In this document: positions 34,921 to 45,472 of the stretch, piece after piece
How the letters are laid out: each line of letters starts with the position of its first letter
How positions within the stretch are numbered: the stretch's first letter is position 1
Assembly (NCBI GenBank): GCA_963082975.1
Contig: OY720347.1
Location: 27,248,221 to 27,312,220, forward strand
Length of the DNA stretch: 64,000 nt
Origin: Labia minor
Taxonomy: Eukaryota > Arthropoda > Insecta > Dermaptera > Spongiphoridae
Direction of reading: 5' to 3'
Program-made: the position numbers and the translations under genes
The notes under the pieces: generated by a model
Database searches by the model: none
What the model was told of the DNA's origin: nothing
What the model saw: the letters and a program-made list of their open reading frames with translations, nothing else

Positions 34921-36207
34921 TAAGTTGACCTGTGGCCAGGTCCGAACCGACCGACTGTTTGAAATAAATTAATTTCCAGCTACAGAAACAATTTCAAATA
35001 ATTTTCATATATCTATTAATGTAATAAAAAACAGACATGGATACATAAATAATAAATATAAACATTTTTAATTTTATTTTATTTATAATATATATGCAAG
35101 ACCAGGCTGTGACGTCATGAATGGCTGGATGACGTCATATAATTTTAAATCAAGAAAAAACTAATAAAGATGATTTTTCTCGAGGATAAAACCAATACAA
35201 AGTGCATGATTCGTGGTGATATATAAAAAAATCTCCTTTGGTGTGAAAATAACCCTTTCCTTCCTATCGTCGATCGCTAATACTACCACTTCCGGTTTCC
35301 GGAATTGCACCAAAAGTTGATCAATTCATCCCACTGATGCATTAAGTAAATATACCAAATTTCATCAAAATCGGTTGAGCCGTTCAGGCTGTACACATCT
35401 ATACGGACGGACGGACGGACAGACATCATGCTAAAAATACTTTTTACCGACCGACGATAGTAAGGGAGGTATTGTTTTCACACTAAATTTCACATGTGGA
35501 GATTTTTACATATCTCCACGAATCATGCATTTTCTTAACAGAAAAAAGTATTTTTAGCATGATGTCTGTCCGTCCGTCCGTCTGTCCGTCCGTCTGTCCG
35601 TCCGTCCGTCCGTATAGATGTGTACAGCCTGAACGGCTGAACGGATTTTGATGAAATTTGGTATATTTACTTAATGCATCAGTGGGATGAATTGATCAAC
35701 TTTTGGTGCAAATCCGGAAACCGGAAGTGGTAGTATTAGCGATCGACGATAAGAAGGGAAGGGTTATTTTCGCACCAAATTTCACATAAGGAGATTTTTT
35801 TACATATCACCACGAATGTATTGGTTTTATCCTCGAGAAAAATCATCTTCATTATGTTTTTCTTAATTTAAAATTATATGACGTCACCCAGCTCTTCATG
35901 ACATCACAGCCTCGGGTAACGCCGGCAACGCCGGCTACTTCAGCTATATATTATAAATAAAATAAAATTAAAAATATTTATGTTATATCCATATCTGTTT
36001 TTTATTACATTAATAGATATATTAAAATTATTTGAAATTGTTTCTGTAGCTGGAAATTAATTTATTTCAAACCGTCGGTCGGTTCGGGTCTGGCCACAGG
36101 TCAACTTATTTCTGTTTAGAAAATGCATGATTCGTGGAGATATGTAAAAATCTCCACATGTGAAATTTGGTGTGAAAACAATACCTCCCTTACTATCGTC
36201 GGTCGGT
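34921..36207 (-). mobile_element. Family A repeat, copy A7, split by copy A8
   Basis: The minus-strand copy spans 34,921-35,445 and 36,109-36,207. It retains both TGACGTCA sites, CCGGTTTCCGG and the CACACCAAAGGAGA deletion of the A2/A5 subfamily. The interruption is at the same T-run as in A4. Confidence 0.87.
35446..36108 (+). mobile_element. Family A repeat, copy A8 (nested in A7)
   Basis: Full-length, 663 bp. It lacks the subfamily deletion and has an extra insertion GGTAACGCCGGCAACGCCGG (about 35,925-35,945) shared in part with A9. CCGGAAGT intact at 35,721. One TGACGTCA is intact, the second is TGACATCA. Five Ts precede it and three follow. Confidence 0.87.
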
Positions 36208-36564
36208 AAAAATTAATATGATAATGTAAGCTGTCCAAAATACATTGTAACAGGGCTAGTTAATAGACTAAATAAAGATATAATTTGAACTTTTTTTATA
36301 CAAAAAATATTATTTTAAAGGTAGAAATAATAAATATGAGCCCATATCGACTTTTCTATCTAAATAGTATAGATTTTTAAAGAAATTAGTAAAAGTTAAT
36401 TAAATTTCAATTACTATAAAAATAGTATTAATGATTAATTTTTAATTTCAAATATGATTAGATATTAATTAATTAATTATTTATTATTTAATGATTTCAT
36501 TTAATTAATTAATTAATATGATTGTATTTGACTAATGTAAGATATTAAATTTGCTTCAAATGAC
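36208..36564. other. AT-rich non-coding stretch
   Basis: No gene or repeat partner. Short AATT tandem runs at about 36,470-36,516. Confidence 0.5.
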
Positions 36565-36768
36565 CCATGTAAATTTATGTTGGTGTTGGTGGTGTAGGAG
36601 AGTCGACAAGGCGAGGGCAAAAGTGGTTGGGGCAGGGCAGGCAGAGGGTAACCGACGGAGCGCAGTTGTCGTCGACGTGCGCGAGCGAGCGGATCGACAG
36701 ACACCAACAATTAGACGGCGAAGACACGCGTCGTTCCCCATTGACAAAAAATTGGCCGATTGGATCAG
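36565..36768 (+). other. GC/CpG-rich island, candidate host 5' exon
   Basis: About 200 bp of abruptly GC- and CpG-rich sequence (GACGTGCGCGAGCGAGCGGA, AGACACGCGTCG) in otherwise AT-rich DNA. It matches no repeat here. It ends GATCAG|GTATGG, a fair plus-strand splice donor at 36,769-36,770, after which composition falls at once to AT-rich. Frames on both strands are short and not recognisable, so a non-coding first exon or promoter-proximal region is the simplest reading. No TATA box or Kozak-type start decides it. This is inference. Confidence 0.4.
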
Positions 36769-38805
36769 GTATGGTAATTGATTTCTATTTCATTCTGATA
36801 ACCTATTAATTGATTATTTAATATTAATATAAATCTTTATATAAAGAGTTGTAAACACACACCCTTATATATATATATATTTTAAATATTAATGAAGCAT
36901 TTCTCTCTCTTTCAAATAATTATGTAAAATAAATAATTATATTTGTTAAAAAAAAAATTATTATTTATATATATTAATATTATTTAATTGATATTTTATA
37001 ATTGGTATTTTAAATAATTTTCGTCATATAATATTATTATATTAATAAAGATAAAAAATAATTTTATCACGTCTAATTTAAAGAAAACAATGAATTAAAC
37101 TCAAAATTTTATAAAAAAAAATAAAAAAAAACTAAATAAGCGAGAATATACTCGTATAATCGAAACAAAATATAATTTCTTGTTATCCTTTAAATTTTAT
37201 AAAATAAATTCGTTTCAGTTTGTTTATTTAAATTCTTTAAAATATACATTTTAATTTACCTTTTAGAATGAAGTTAAATGTACTATATATATATATTAAA
37301 TATCACTGCTTTCAAGCGAATTTTTATTTAATTTTCCACATCAATAAAAAAAAAAATTATTAAATATTAAAAGTGGACTTAAAAACAGATTTTAACTAGT
37401 AATCATTTATAATATATCTGGTTATATATTATACACTATGAATTTTTTTTATTAAAAAAAATAATTTAAATAGTATCATTTAAATATCATAAGTACTTAT
37501 TCAAATTTAATATTGGTAATTTACTTATAATGATTAATATTCCAAAACATGGTTCCGCATATTTACAGCAAGTTTTTCACAATTTGGTTCTTGCGCTTAG
37601 AGTTAGTGGTAAGGGGTTGGGATTGGGAGGTTTATGGGGTATGAGTTGTTTGGTTTTTTGCAATTCGTGAGCATGTTGCTTAATGTTAATTTCTCAAACT
37701 AGAATAATGTTTTGTTTTAATGGTATTCGTTGTAGAGAATGCAAATTCACATAAGTAAATGGATCTTAAAAATGAAGTGGAACTCACTTCAGGAATTTGG
37801 ACTCAAATAAAAAATCTAGAAAATAATTGATTTTTGTAATATTTAATTTATAGTTTTGAAATCAATTTCCAAAAATGAACATTTAAAATTTTGTTTCTTC
37901 ATTTATGGAATTATAATAAGAAAAATTATGAAGCGTTTATTAAATAATAAAAAATTATTAACTGGTTGTTTTATTTCTGAAATTTTTTTTAAAAACTTTT
38001 AATTTACCTGTTGGAATTTCAAAATTGTTTCCAAAATTTATATACAACTTGACGTGGAGGAAAGCAGAATTATTAGAAAAATCAATTTTTTAATCTAAAT
38101 TCTTTTATTAGTAAATAAAATTTAATATTTGCAATTTACATTTAATAACAGAGTTTACTTTGAAAATTAATTTTGTTTTACATCTCGGTCAATTCTTCCT
38201 GATTCCATAAGAATCCATTTTGAAGGATCTATTCATAAGTTTTTTAAAATAAACTAAACTACCAAATAAATTTAATAATTAAAATAATTTTATATTTATT
38301 GTAAAAATATCTGGTATAAGGGACTCATCAACGTTCTGAATCTGTACTTTTTACAAATATTTTTGATATTTTAGTATCTTAACTATAAAGTAAATTATAT
38401 ATATATAAATAAATGGAATAAAGGTCAAATTTAAGATTCAAATAAATATTTGCTCTTTTCTAAAGAAAAGATAACTACTTGTATTTTTATTTTAATATTA
38501 ATTAAACTTTAGTAAACAATTAATTTAGTTTCCATTCCATCCAATTTTTACATACAACTATTTATTACAGATTTATTTATTTTATTTATTTTTTTTTTTA
38601 AATAATTATTCATATTTGTTTTTAATTGTTAGAATTAATTCTTAAGGTTGGTTGATTTTTAATTAAAATAAAATTTTTAATATAACGAATTATTTTTAAT
38701 TAAAATTTCCACAAAGCGGATCGAAATAGTTAGTTAGCTATGTTTTACACAATTTTGCTAAAATTTATTATTAAATAAAATATAAATAATCGTTTTTATA
38801 TTATA
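36769..38805. other. AT-rich non-coding stretch (possible intron)
   Basis: If the island upstream is an exon, this would be intron. Only a G-rich patch at 37,590-37,660 (GTAAGGGGTTGGGATTGGGA) breaks the AT-rich background. Confidence 0.4.
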
Positions 38806-38875
38806 CTAGCTGCTCCGAGCGCCTTCGGCGCTCTCCACACCTAGACGGGGGCTCCGCCCCCTGTACCCCCCCGAG
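38806..38875 (-). mobile_element. Helitron 3' end, family F copy F4, fused to RTE sequence
   Basis: On the minus strand: GGGGTACAGGGGGCGGAGCC, hairpin GAGCGCCGAAGGCGCTC, GGAGCAG, CTAG|T. Immediately upstream lies RTE sequence instead of the family F body seen in F1 and F3; the switch occurs in CACTCGG, a word shared by both elements. Confidence 0.75.
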
Positions 38876-39416
38876 TGTCCCTATTCTGAGCTATAACCAT
38901 CTAACTCCTACCCTGTCCCATTTCTCTCACGTTCCTTCCTACAATGTCCTCCCTGTTCACAATTGGTCTTCCACACGGACGTTTTCCAATCGAACTCCCC
39001 ACCAATATATTTTTCCTCTCCCATTCTAGCCATGTGCCCTGCCGAACCCAGCCTTCTCTATTTTATAACCTATATCTAGAGATGCATAGAGGTCATGCAA
39101 TTCCTTGTTATGCAGTCTCCGCTATTCCCCGGTGTCCTCATCTTTCTTTGGCCCATAAATCTTGGGAAGAATCCTTTTCTCAAATACTCTGAATCTACTC
39201 TCATCTCCCAGGGTTATAGACCATGCCTCCCACCCATATAATACAACAGAAATAATAATTGTTTTATATATTTTAATTTTGATCCCCTTTGATAATAATT
39301 TCCCGATTGCAACCTCGATTTAAATTCTTTGCAAATATTATTCGCTCTGTTACTATTTATTTTGCATTATCACTATTAATTTCAAACCCCATCACTTTTC
39401 CTGCCTCGAAACCATT
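38876..39416 (-). pseudogene. RTE-type LINE reverse transcriptase C-terminal region
   Basis: Minus strand: VVLYGWEAWSITLGDESRFR, FEKRILPKIYGPKKDEDTGE then a stop, RRLHNKELHDLYASL, then after frameshifts GHMARMGE, IGKRPCGRPIVN and IAQNRDTR. The LYGxExW and FERKILRKI(F/Y)GP pattern is characteristic of RTE-clade elements. Several stops and frameshifts. It joins the Helitron 3' end at 38,875 in the middle of the AQNRDTW block. Confidence 0.82.
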
Positions 39417-41470
39417 AATACAAACAAACAATTTTAGCTAGCATAATGAGATTAAAAAATAAAAAATATATAAACTTACCTGAAAATAATTAGATATTTA
39501 TTTAATAAAATTAAATTTTTAAGTAAATAAATAAATAAAATCAAAATTCAAAATTAATCAAGTAATAAGTTGACCTGTAGCCAGGTCTGAACCGACCGAC
39601 GGTTTGAAATAAATTAATTTCCAGCTACAGAAACAATTTCAAATAATTTTAATATATCTATTAATGTAATAAAAAACAGATATAAATATAACATAAATAT
39701 TTTTAATTTTATTTTATTTATAATATATAGCTGACGTAGCCGGCGTTGCCCGTGATTATAATAAGGAGGCTGTGACGTCATGAAGGGCTGGGTGACGTCA
39801 TATAATTTTAAATTATGAAAAACATAATGAAGATGATTTTTCCCGAGGATAAAACCAATACATTCGTGGTGATATGTAAAAAAATCTCCTCATGTGAAAT
39901 TTGGTGTGAAAACAATACCTCCCTTACTATCGTCGGTCGGTAAAAAAGGCAATCGAAATGTTTTAAATTATCTAAAAAAAACAATTATTAATATAAAAAT
40001 ACAAATAAAATGATCAAAAAATAAATAAAATTAAATTAAATAAATAAAACGTTTTAAATAGAAATTCAAACTATTTGATATTATGAAAAACAATTTTATA
40101 TAAACAAATGTATTTAATTAAATTAATAAATTTAAAAAATATTAAATGATATTTAGCTTAAATATAAAAATTAAAATAAAAAGAAATTACTTAAAAAAAT
40201 TAAAACTATAATAATAATATTAAAATATATATAAAATTACCTGAAAATAATTAGATATTTATTTGATAAAATTAATTAATTATCTTAAAAATTTATCCAA
40301 GTAATATCATCTATTTCTATTCGACACTGAGAAGGAAGGGTTCACAGCACAGATCATCCTTACAGTCACAGTCAGTAGAGAGTAAAAAAAATGAAGACCG
40401 CCGTTTTTTAAAATAATTAAATTATTTTATAGATTATAAAATAAAAATTATTGTATTAACATTAAAAAATATTGAAATAAAAAATAATATTTAGTTTGAT
40501 TTAATAAATAAAAATATTATAAACATTTTAGTGAGAATTTCTCGGGGAGGTAGGGAGCTCAGATAAGCGACAACTTTTATTCCAAATGTTAGTCCTCCCT
40601 AGCTGTGACGTCATCAATAAGAAAATGTAAAGAAAAGGGCTGTTTTTAGGGTTTTCCCGACAATTATTCGATTTTTTCTCGCCGGAAAAACCATCCTTGG
40701 ACTCCAACGAACATTTTAAAAAAAGAATTGTCAAAATTGGTCCAGGCGTTATTGAGTGATGCAATTACAAAAGTCATTTTTATTTATAAGAATTAAATTT
40801 TTAAGTAAATAAATCTTATAAATAAATATGAAAAAATAATTAAATCAAAATTCAAAATTAATCAAGTAAAAAAGGCAATTGAAATGTTTTAAATTATCTA
40901 AAAAAAACAATTATTAATATAAAAATACAAATAAAATGATCAAAAAATAAATAAAATTAAATTAAATATATAAAACGTTTTAAATAGAAATACAAACTAA
41001 TTGATATTATGAAAAACAATTTTAAACAAATGTATTTAATTAAATTAATAAATTTAAAAAATATTAAATGATATTTAGCTTAAATATAAAAATTAAAATA
41101 AAAAGAAATTACTTAAAAAAATTAAAACTATAATAATAATATTAAAATATATATAAAATTACCTGAAAATAATTAGATATTTATTTGATAAAATTAATTA
41201 TTTATCTTAAAAATATTTTATAATCTATAGAATAATTTAATTATTTTAAAAAACGGCGGTAATCATTTTTTATCCCTAGCTGTGACGTCATCAATAAGAA
41301 AATGTTAAGAAAAGGGCTGTTTTGAGGGTTTTCCCGACAATTATTCGATTTTTTCTCGCCGGAAAAACCATCCTTGGACTTCAACGAACATTTTAAAAAA
41401 AGAATTGTCAAAATTGGTCCAGGCGTTATTGAGTGATGCAATTACAAAAGTCATTTTTATTTATAAGATT
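39417..41470. repeat. Family I compound repeat with internal duplication
   Basis: It starts with ACAATTTTAGCTAGCATAAT, also found at 52,449 and 54,589. Two direct duplications lie inside: block X (39,942-40,295 and 40,868-41,215, with upstream parts 39,490-39,565 and 40,796-40,867) and block Y (40,597-40,790 and 41,274-41,469, containing GCTGTGACGTCATCAATAAG and TTGGTCCAGGCGTTATTGAG). A 50-bp piece with ACCGCCGTTTTTTAAAATAA (40,397-40,448) recurs inverted at 41,208-41,262. The matching open frames at 40,528-40,764 and 41,241-41,441 follow from the repeat and are not genes. Confidence 0.7.
39566..39941 (-). mobile_element. Family A repeat, copy A9 (recombinant, 376 bp)
   Basis: Both termini are present (TAAGTTGACC on the left, CGTCGGTCGGT on the right) but the middle is missing: sequence passes from the second module (CATTCGTGGTGATATG) directly to the outer head (CAATACCTCCCTTACTATCG), as expected from recombination between the two homologous head modules. 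It is inserted in block X; block X's second copy at 40,866-40,875 has the uninterrupted A-run. Confidence 0.85.
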
Positions 41471-41562
41471 ATAAAATCCAAATATATATATGTATCTATA
41501 GCTATTGGTTACTATTACAAATATTATATTTGTGAAAAAATAAAAGTATCAATGTGTTAAAG

Positions 41563-41808
41563 CAGCGGGGGGGGGGGGGGTGTCAAACTCGCGGTCGGCG
41601 ACCACTTTCGATTTTTTTAAAAAATTTTCAATTTGTCAAAAAAAAGGTAAAATGTCTTTCGCGACCAGACTTTCCACTTTTTTAAAAAAAAATTGCGACC
41701 CGCGACAACTTTCGATTTTAAAAAAAAGGTAAAATGTTTTTTTGCACCCCACCTAAAGTTAAACCTTGTTTGTTTGGCCCAAGTGTACCTATGAGTTTGA
41801 CTCCCATG
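41563..41808. mobile_element. hAT MITE, family M
   Basis: Ends CAGCGGGG...GTGTCAAACTCGCGG and inverted CATGGGAGTCAAACTCATAG. Exact 8-bp duplication TGTTAAAG (41,555-41,562 and 41,809-41,816). A G-run of about 15 (41,567-41,580) lies at the left end. The GTCAAACTC end is widely seen in hAT families. Confidence 0.8.
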
Positions 41809-41816
41809 TGTTAAAG

Positions 41817-42835
41817 ACTAGAACTTAAATACACAAATCTCCAATCAATCTAAATTATAAAGAATAATAATATTATGATTACCTAATTAATTGCATCTAA
41901 TTCATGTAATATATATTTCTATCGATATCCTATAGATATTTATCAAAAATAATTTTGGGGGATTACATAGTATTTAGTATCGTATTTCATAGAGCCACTA
42001 TTTTCATTAGAATATTAGAAAATATTATAAAATAAATTTACAATTATAATTTATCTCATCATTGTTAAAAAAAAATTAAAAATTAAAATTTCTTCACATT
42101 TTTATTATACATCGAATCATGTAAATTAATATCGTCAATCAATAATTTTATTTCATTAAAAATCGATAAAATCTATTTATACTTAATGATAATATAGAAA
42201 AAGTTATTAAAAATGAATTTCATAAATATAGCTATGAGGTTTCTATAAATAAATCTATAATGTGTAATTTTTTAATCATAGCAATTGTTTATTTATTGCT
42301 ATAATCTCGAAACAAGGTTAGTAAATTTGTTTAAAATTCAGATCGATTTATTTTTTATTTATAAAAAATAAATTGTAAAAAGTATCAATAGAAAAAATTC
42401 TGATGAAATAAAAAAAAACTATATAAAATATTGAAAACATACAATATCAATAAAATTGTACCTATTTATATACCTATTTGTATACTATTTATATATATAT
42501 ATATAAATCTTGATATATCTAAATAGATATAGATATATATAAAACAAAATCAAAATATCGTTTTAATATCTACTACTTAAAGCAATTACCAAAAGTTAAA
42601 TTTTATTTTATTGTATATATTTATTAATTTTTGAATAAAAAAAATGAATACAAATTATATTTTATAATATTAATACTACTTCAATGAACTTTAAAAACAT
42701 TTTTTTTTTATATTAAAATTTAATTCTATAATCATATATTTATTAATTATAACAATTTATAAAGTACTAATAAAATACTCATATACTTTAATTTAGATTA
42801 AATATAATCTTTTTAAAATTCAATTATAGGTATTA

Positions 42836-42872
<37 letters not shown>

Positions 42873-44271
42873 TCACTTAAAATAATTAAAATTATATTGA
42901 GTATTATAAATGTGAATGAATATGTGTATTATTTCTATAAAATTAAATTTATTTATTATTTTGCCATTGAGAACTTTATTTCTGGAAATATCTCTGCCCT
43001 ATTTAATTTAATGCTTCATAGAGATTAGTTAATTTAGATGCTATCATATCCATTCATTGCTTATGTTTCACTCAAAAGTTTTCGTATTTAAATAATATAA
43101 TTCCTAATAATGATAATATATAATAATAATTATATCTAATCTAATTGAATTGCTTAATTATCACTTATTTTTAATAATTTTGAATATGTCTTAGGCAAAA
43201 GGTTATTTTTTGGTAACAATTTCTCATTCTCAAATTCTTTGGCAATATTGTTAAATATATATATTTTATAATAAACTGTCTAATATTAAATTTTTATAAT
43301 TTGTATTATTTATAAAAAACGGATTTTTATTTTGATATATTAATTTGATAAATTAATTTAGAATTCAAAAATGCACCGAAGTCAGATAAATATATGTATA
43401 ATAAAAATTTTTTCGAATAATTTCGTAATTGGCTACCGTAATAGTTAAAGATATTTGACCAACAAAGATTTAGCCTAGGCATATGCTATTTTCCTAAAAT
43501 TGCCATTTGCCTACGATATATATATATATTATAACTATTCAATTGATTAAATGTGTTTCGAGGATGGATACGTATTTACTAGATGACACAGCAAAGCTTC
43601 CCCTCTCCTTCTTAATAGGATGATTTCAGTATTTTAATTAAATACATAATCGATATATTTTTACGAATTTTATTATTATATTTATTTATTTTATTATTCT
43701 ATTTAAAAATAAATTAGAGAGAAATTTTAGTTATTTTGTTTATTGTTTACAATCATTATAATTTAAAAAGTACATATATAAATATATATATTATATTATA
43801 CTCTTAAAAGATTAAGAATGTCAATAGTTATTTGGTTAAATTAATTGTTAATGGTAAGTTTAGATTAAATAGTTTTGAAAAACGAGATTCTTTAGAAGAT
43901 TCATACAAGAGAACAATTAACAGAACAATTAATAGAAAGACAAAGAATTTACTTAGTGAAGAATTACATTCTTCCTTATTCATGGGCGAATATCATTAAT
44001 ACCATTAAAACTACTATAGGACGAAGAAATCGGGTTTAAAAAAAATCAAGAAAGAAAAAGAATGTATTGCGAAAATAAAGAAATAATGAGAAAACTAGAA
44101 ATCAGTTAAAACTTGAAAATGAAAAAAAAAACAAATATATTAATCTGATAAAACAATTTTTAATTTTTCTAAAATCAATATTTAAGATTTGATTATATTT
44201 AGGTAATTTTAAACGAAAATATTTATATTTTCTCGTAAATTCTAAATTCCACGCAAAATATATTAATTCTC
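41817..44271. other. AT-rich stretch with one unrecognised open frame
   Basis: Mostly A/T with (TA)n at 42,840-42,867. At about 43,909-44,040 a plus-strand frame of about 43 codons reads ERQRIYLVKNYILPYSWANI then TIGRRNRV and a stop; surroundings to 44,110 also look coding-derived. The family is not recognised. Confidence 0.35.
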
Positions 44272-44295
44272 AAAAAAAAAAAAAAAAAAAAAAAT
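44272..44295 (+). repeat. Poly(A) run of 24
   Basis: An uninterrupted A24. Coming about 160-230 bp after the coding-like remnant, it could be a retrotransposed 3' tail, but no target duplication was identified. Confidence 0.5.
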
Positions 44296-44576
44296 AATAT
44301 AAATAATATAAGATTTGTCCCAATCATTGATATTTTATATGAAAGTATTTGTTGCTAATTTCCAAATAAAAGAAATATGTTTAACAAACACATACAATAT
44401 TATTTTTCATTAGGCTAATGTGTTTTCATTTATTTAATTTCACATTAAAATTTCTTTGATATGAAAATTAATTATCGATATAATTTAAAAATTAAATATT
44501 TTACTTAAAAAGTAAAATGATCCCTAATGAAAAAATTACATATTTCATTTTTGTCCAAAGTATATATTATTTACTA

Positions 44577-45472
44577 GTTGTATCCTGCCACACTTCATTG
44601 TGGCACAATATGGTTGCATTGATGAACAATCCTATACCGAGGATATCCATCGTCTCCTGTTACTGTGTTAGCTGTGAATGCTCGAGGATATTTCCCGTCT
44701 ACCATGAACATTCAATTCAGATTTAGTGTTCCTCATGATCTATGTATCATGTTTTTGATAACAACTGCATGCAAATCCTTATCGACGTTGGCCCGTGGAA
44801 TCACATCGTTATTTTTTCATAGACCCATATTAGTGGCAATCCTCTCTTTTGCTATTCTACTGAATATAACCAGCAGCTCACAGATTCAGTTGCTGTATCT
44901 CGTTCCAAGCTGGATTTCATGTGAAAGTGATAAATAAATCTGGTCGCCCATATTGACGAACATATGGTATTGCATCTTGAGCATATTCCTGCATAAGACG
45001 TGGAGTGCCTATGTATGTAGATGGCAAAATAGATAGCTTTCCAACTTTGGTTGTATTACCTTCATTCGCAATTACATCTTCCAAACGAATGTCAAACAAA
45101 TTCTTCAGAGCGGAGTTTCATCTGATTCAAAAGAAAGAACGCAAACGTTCCGTTTCAATTTTTGCATACATATCCACAATATACTGGTAAAACGGTATTT
45201 CAAAACCTAATTGTTTTAATTTTTTATTGATTTCTGCACCATTTACTAGATTTACCATTTTTACATTGAAATAATATCCATCGTCACCATCCCAAAAGAT
45301 AACTGGATTTTGTAAAGCACCGAAACAACGGTGAGTTTCTGCGACTTTTATCAATTGCTCGTTTCTTCGTAAAACAATATCTCAAGGTTGGAACTGATTT
45401 CTTACTATGACAATTGTTGAAAGGCACAGCTCAATCAAGGAATGATCACACAAGAGTACCTCGATTAAATTG
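44577..45472 (-). pseudogene. Helitron Rep N-terminal (helicase-like) domain, decayed
   Basis: Minus strand, in order: IVIVRNQFQP and VLRRNEQLIKVAETHRCFGAL, QNPVIFWDGDDGYYFNVK, then YIVDMYAKIETERLRSFF, a frameshift, LNQMKLRSEEF, a frameshift, GKLSILPSTYIGTPRLMQEY, AIPYVRQYGRPDLFITFT, a stop replacing cysteine, NPAWNEIQ, and further on KNMIHRS, GTLNLN and FTANTVTGDDGYPRY. This is the Helitron-like N domain and adjoining Rep region of RepHel proteins (typically over 1,200 residues). The HUH/tyrosine motifs and helicase are not present. There are at least three frameshifts and several stops. This is the only autonomous-Helitron coding seen, and may or may not be the partner of family F. Confidence 0.88.

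Noticed and set aside
40528-41441. Two near-identical frames starting MHHSITPG
   Set aside because: They arise from the duplicated block Y of family I; the similarity is DNA repeat identity, and the N-terminal extent differs with no coding constraint visible.
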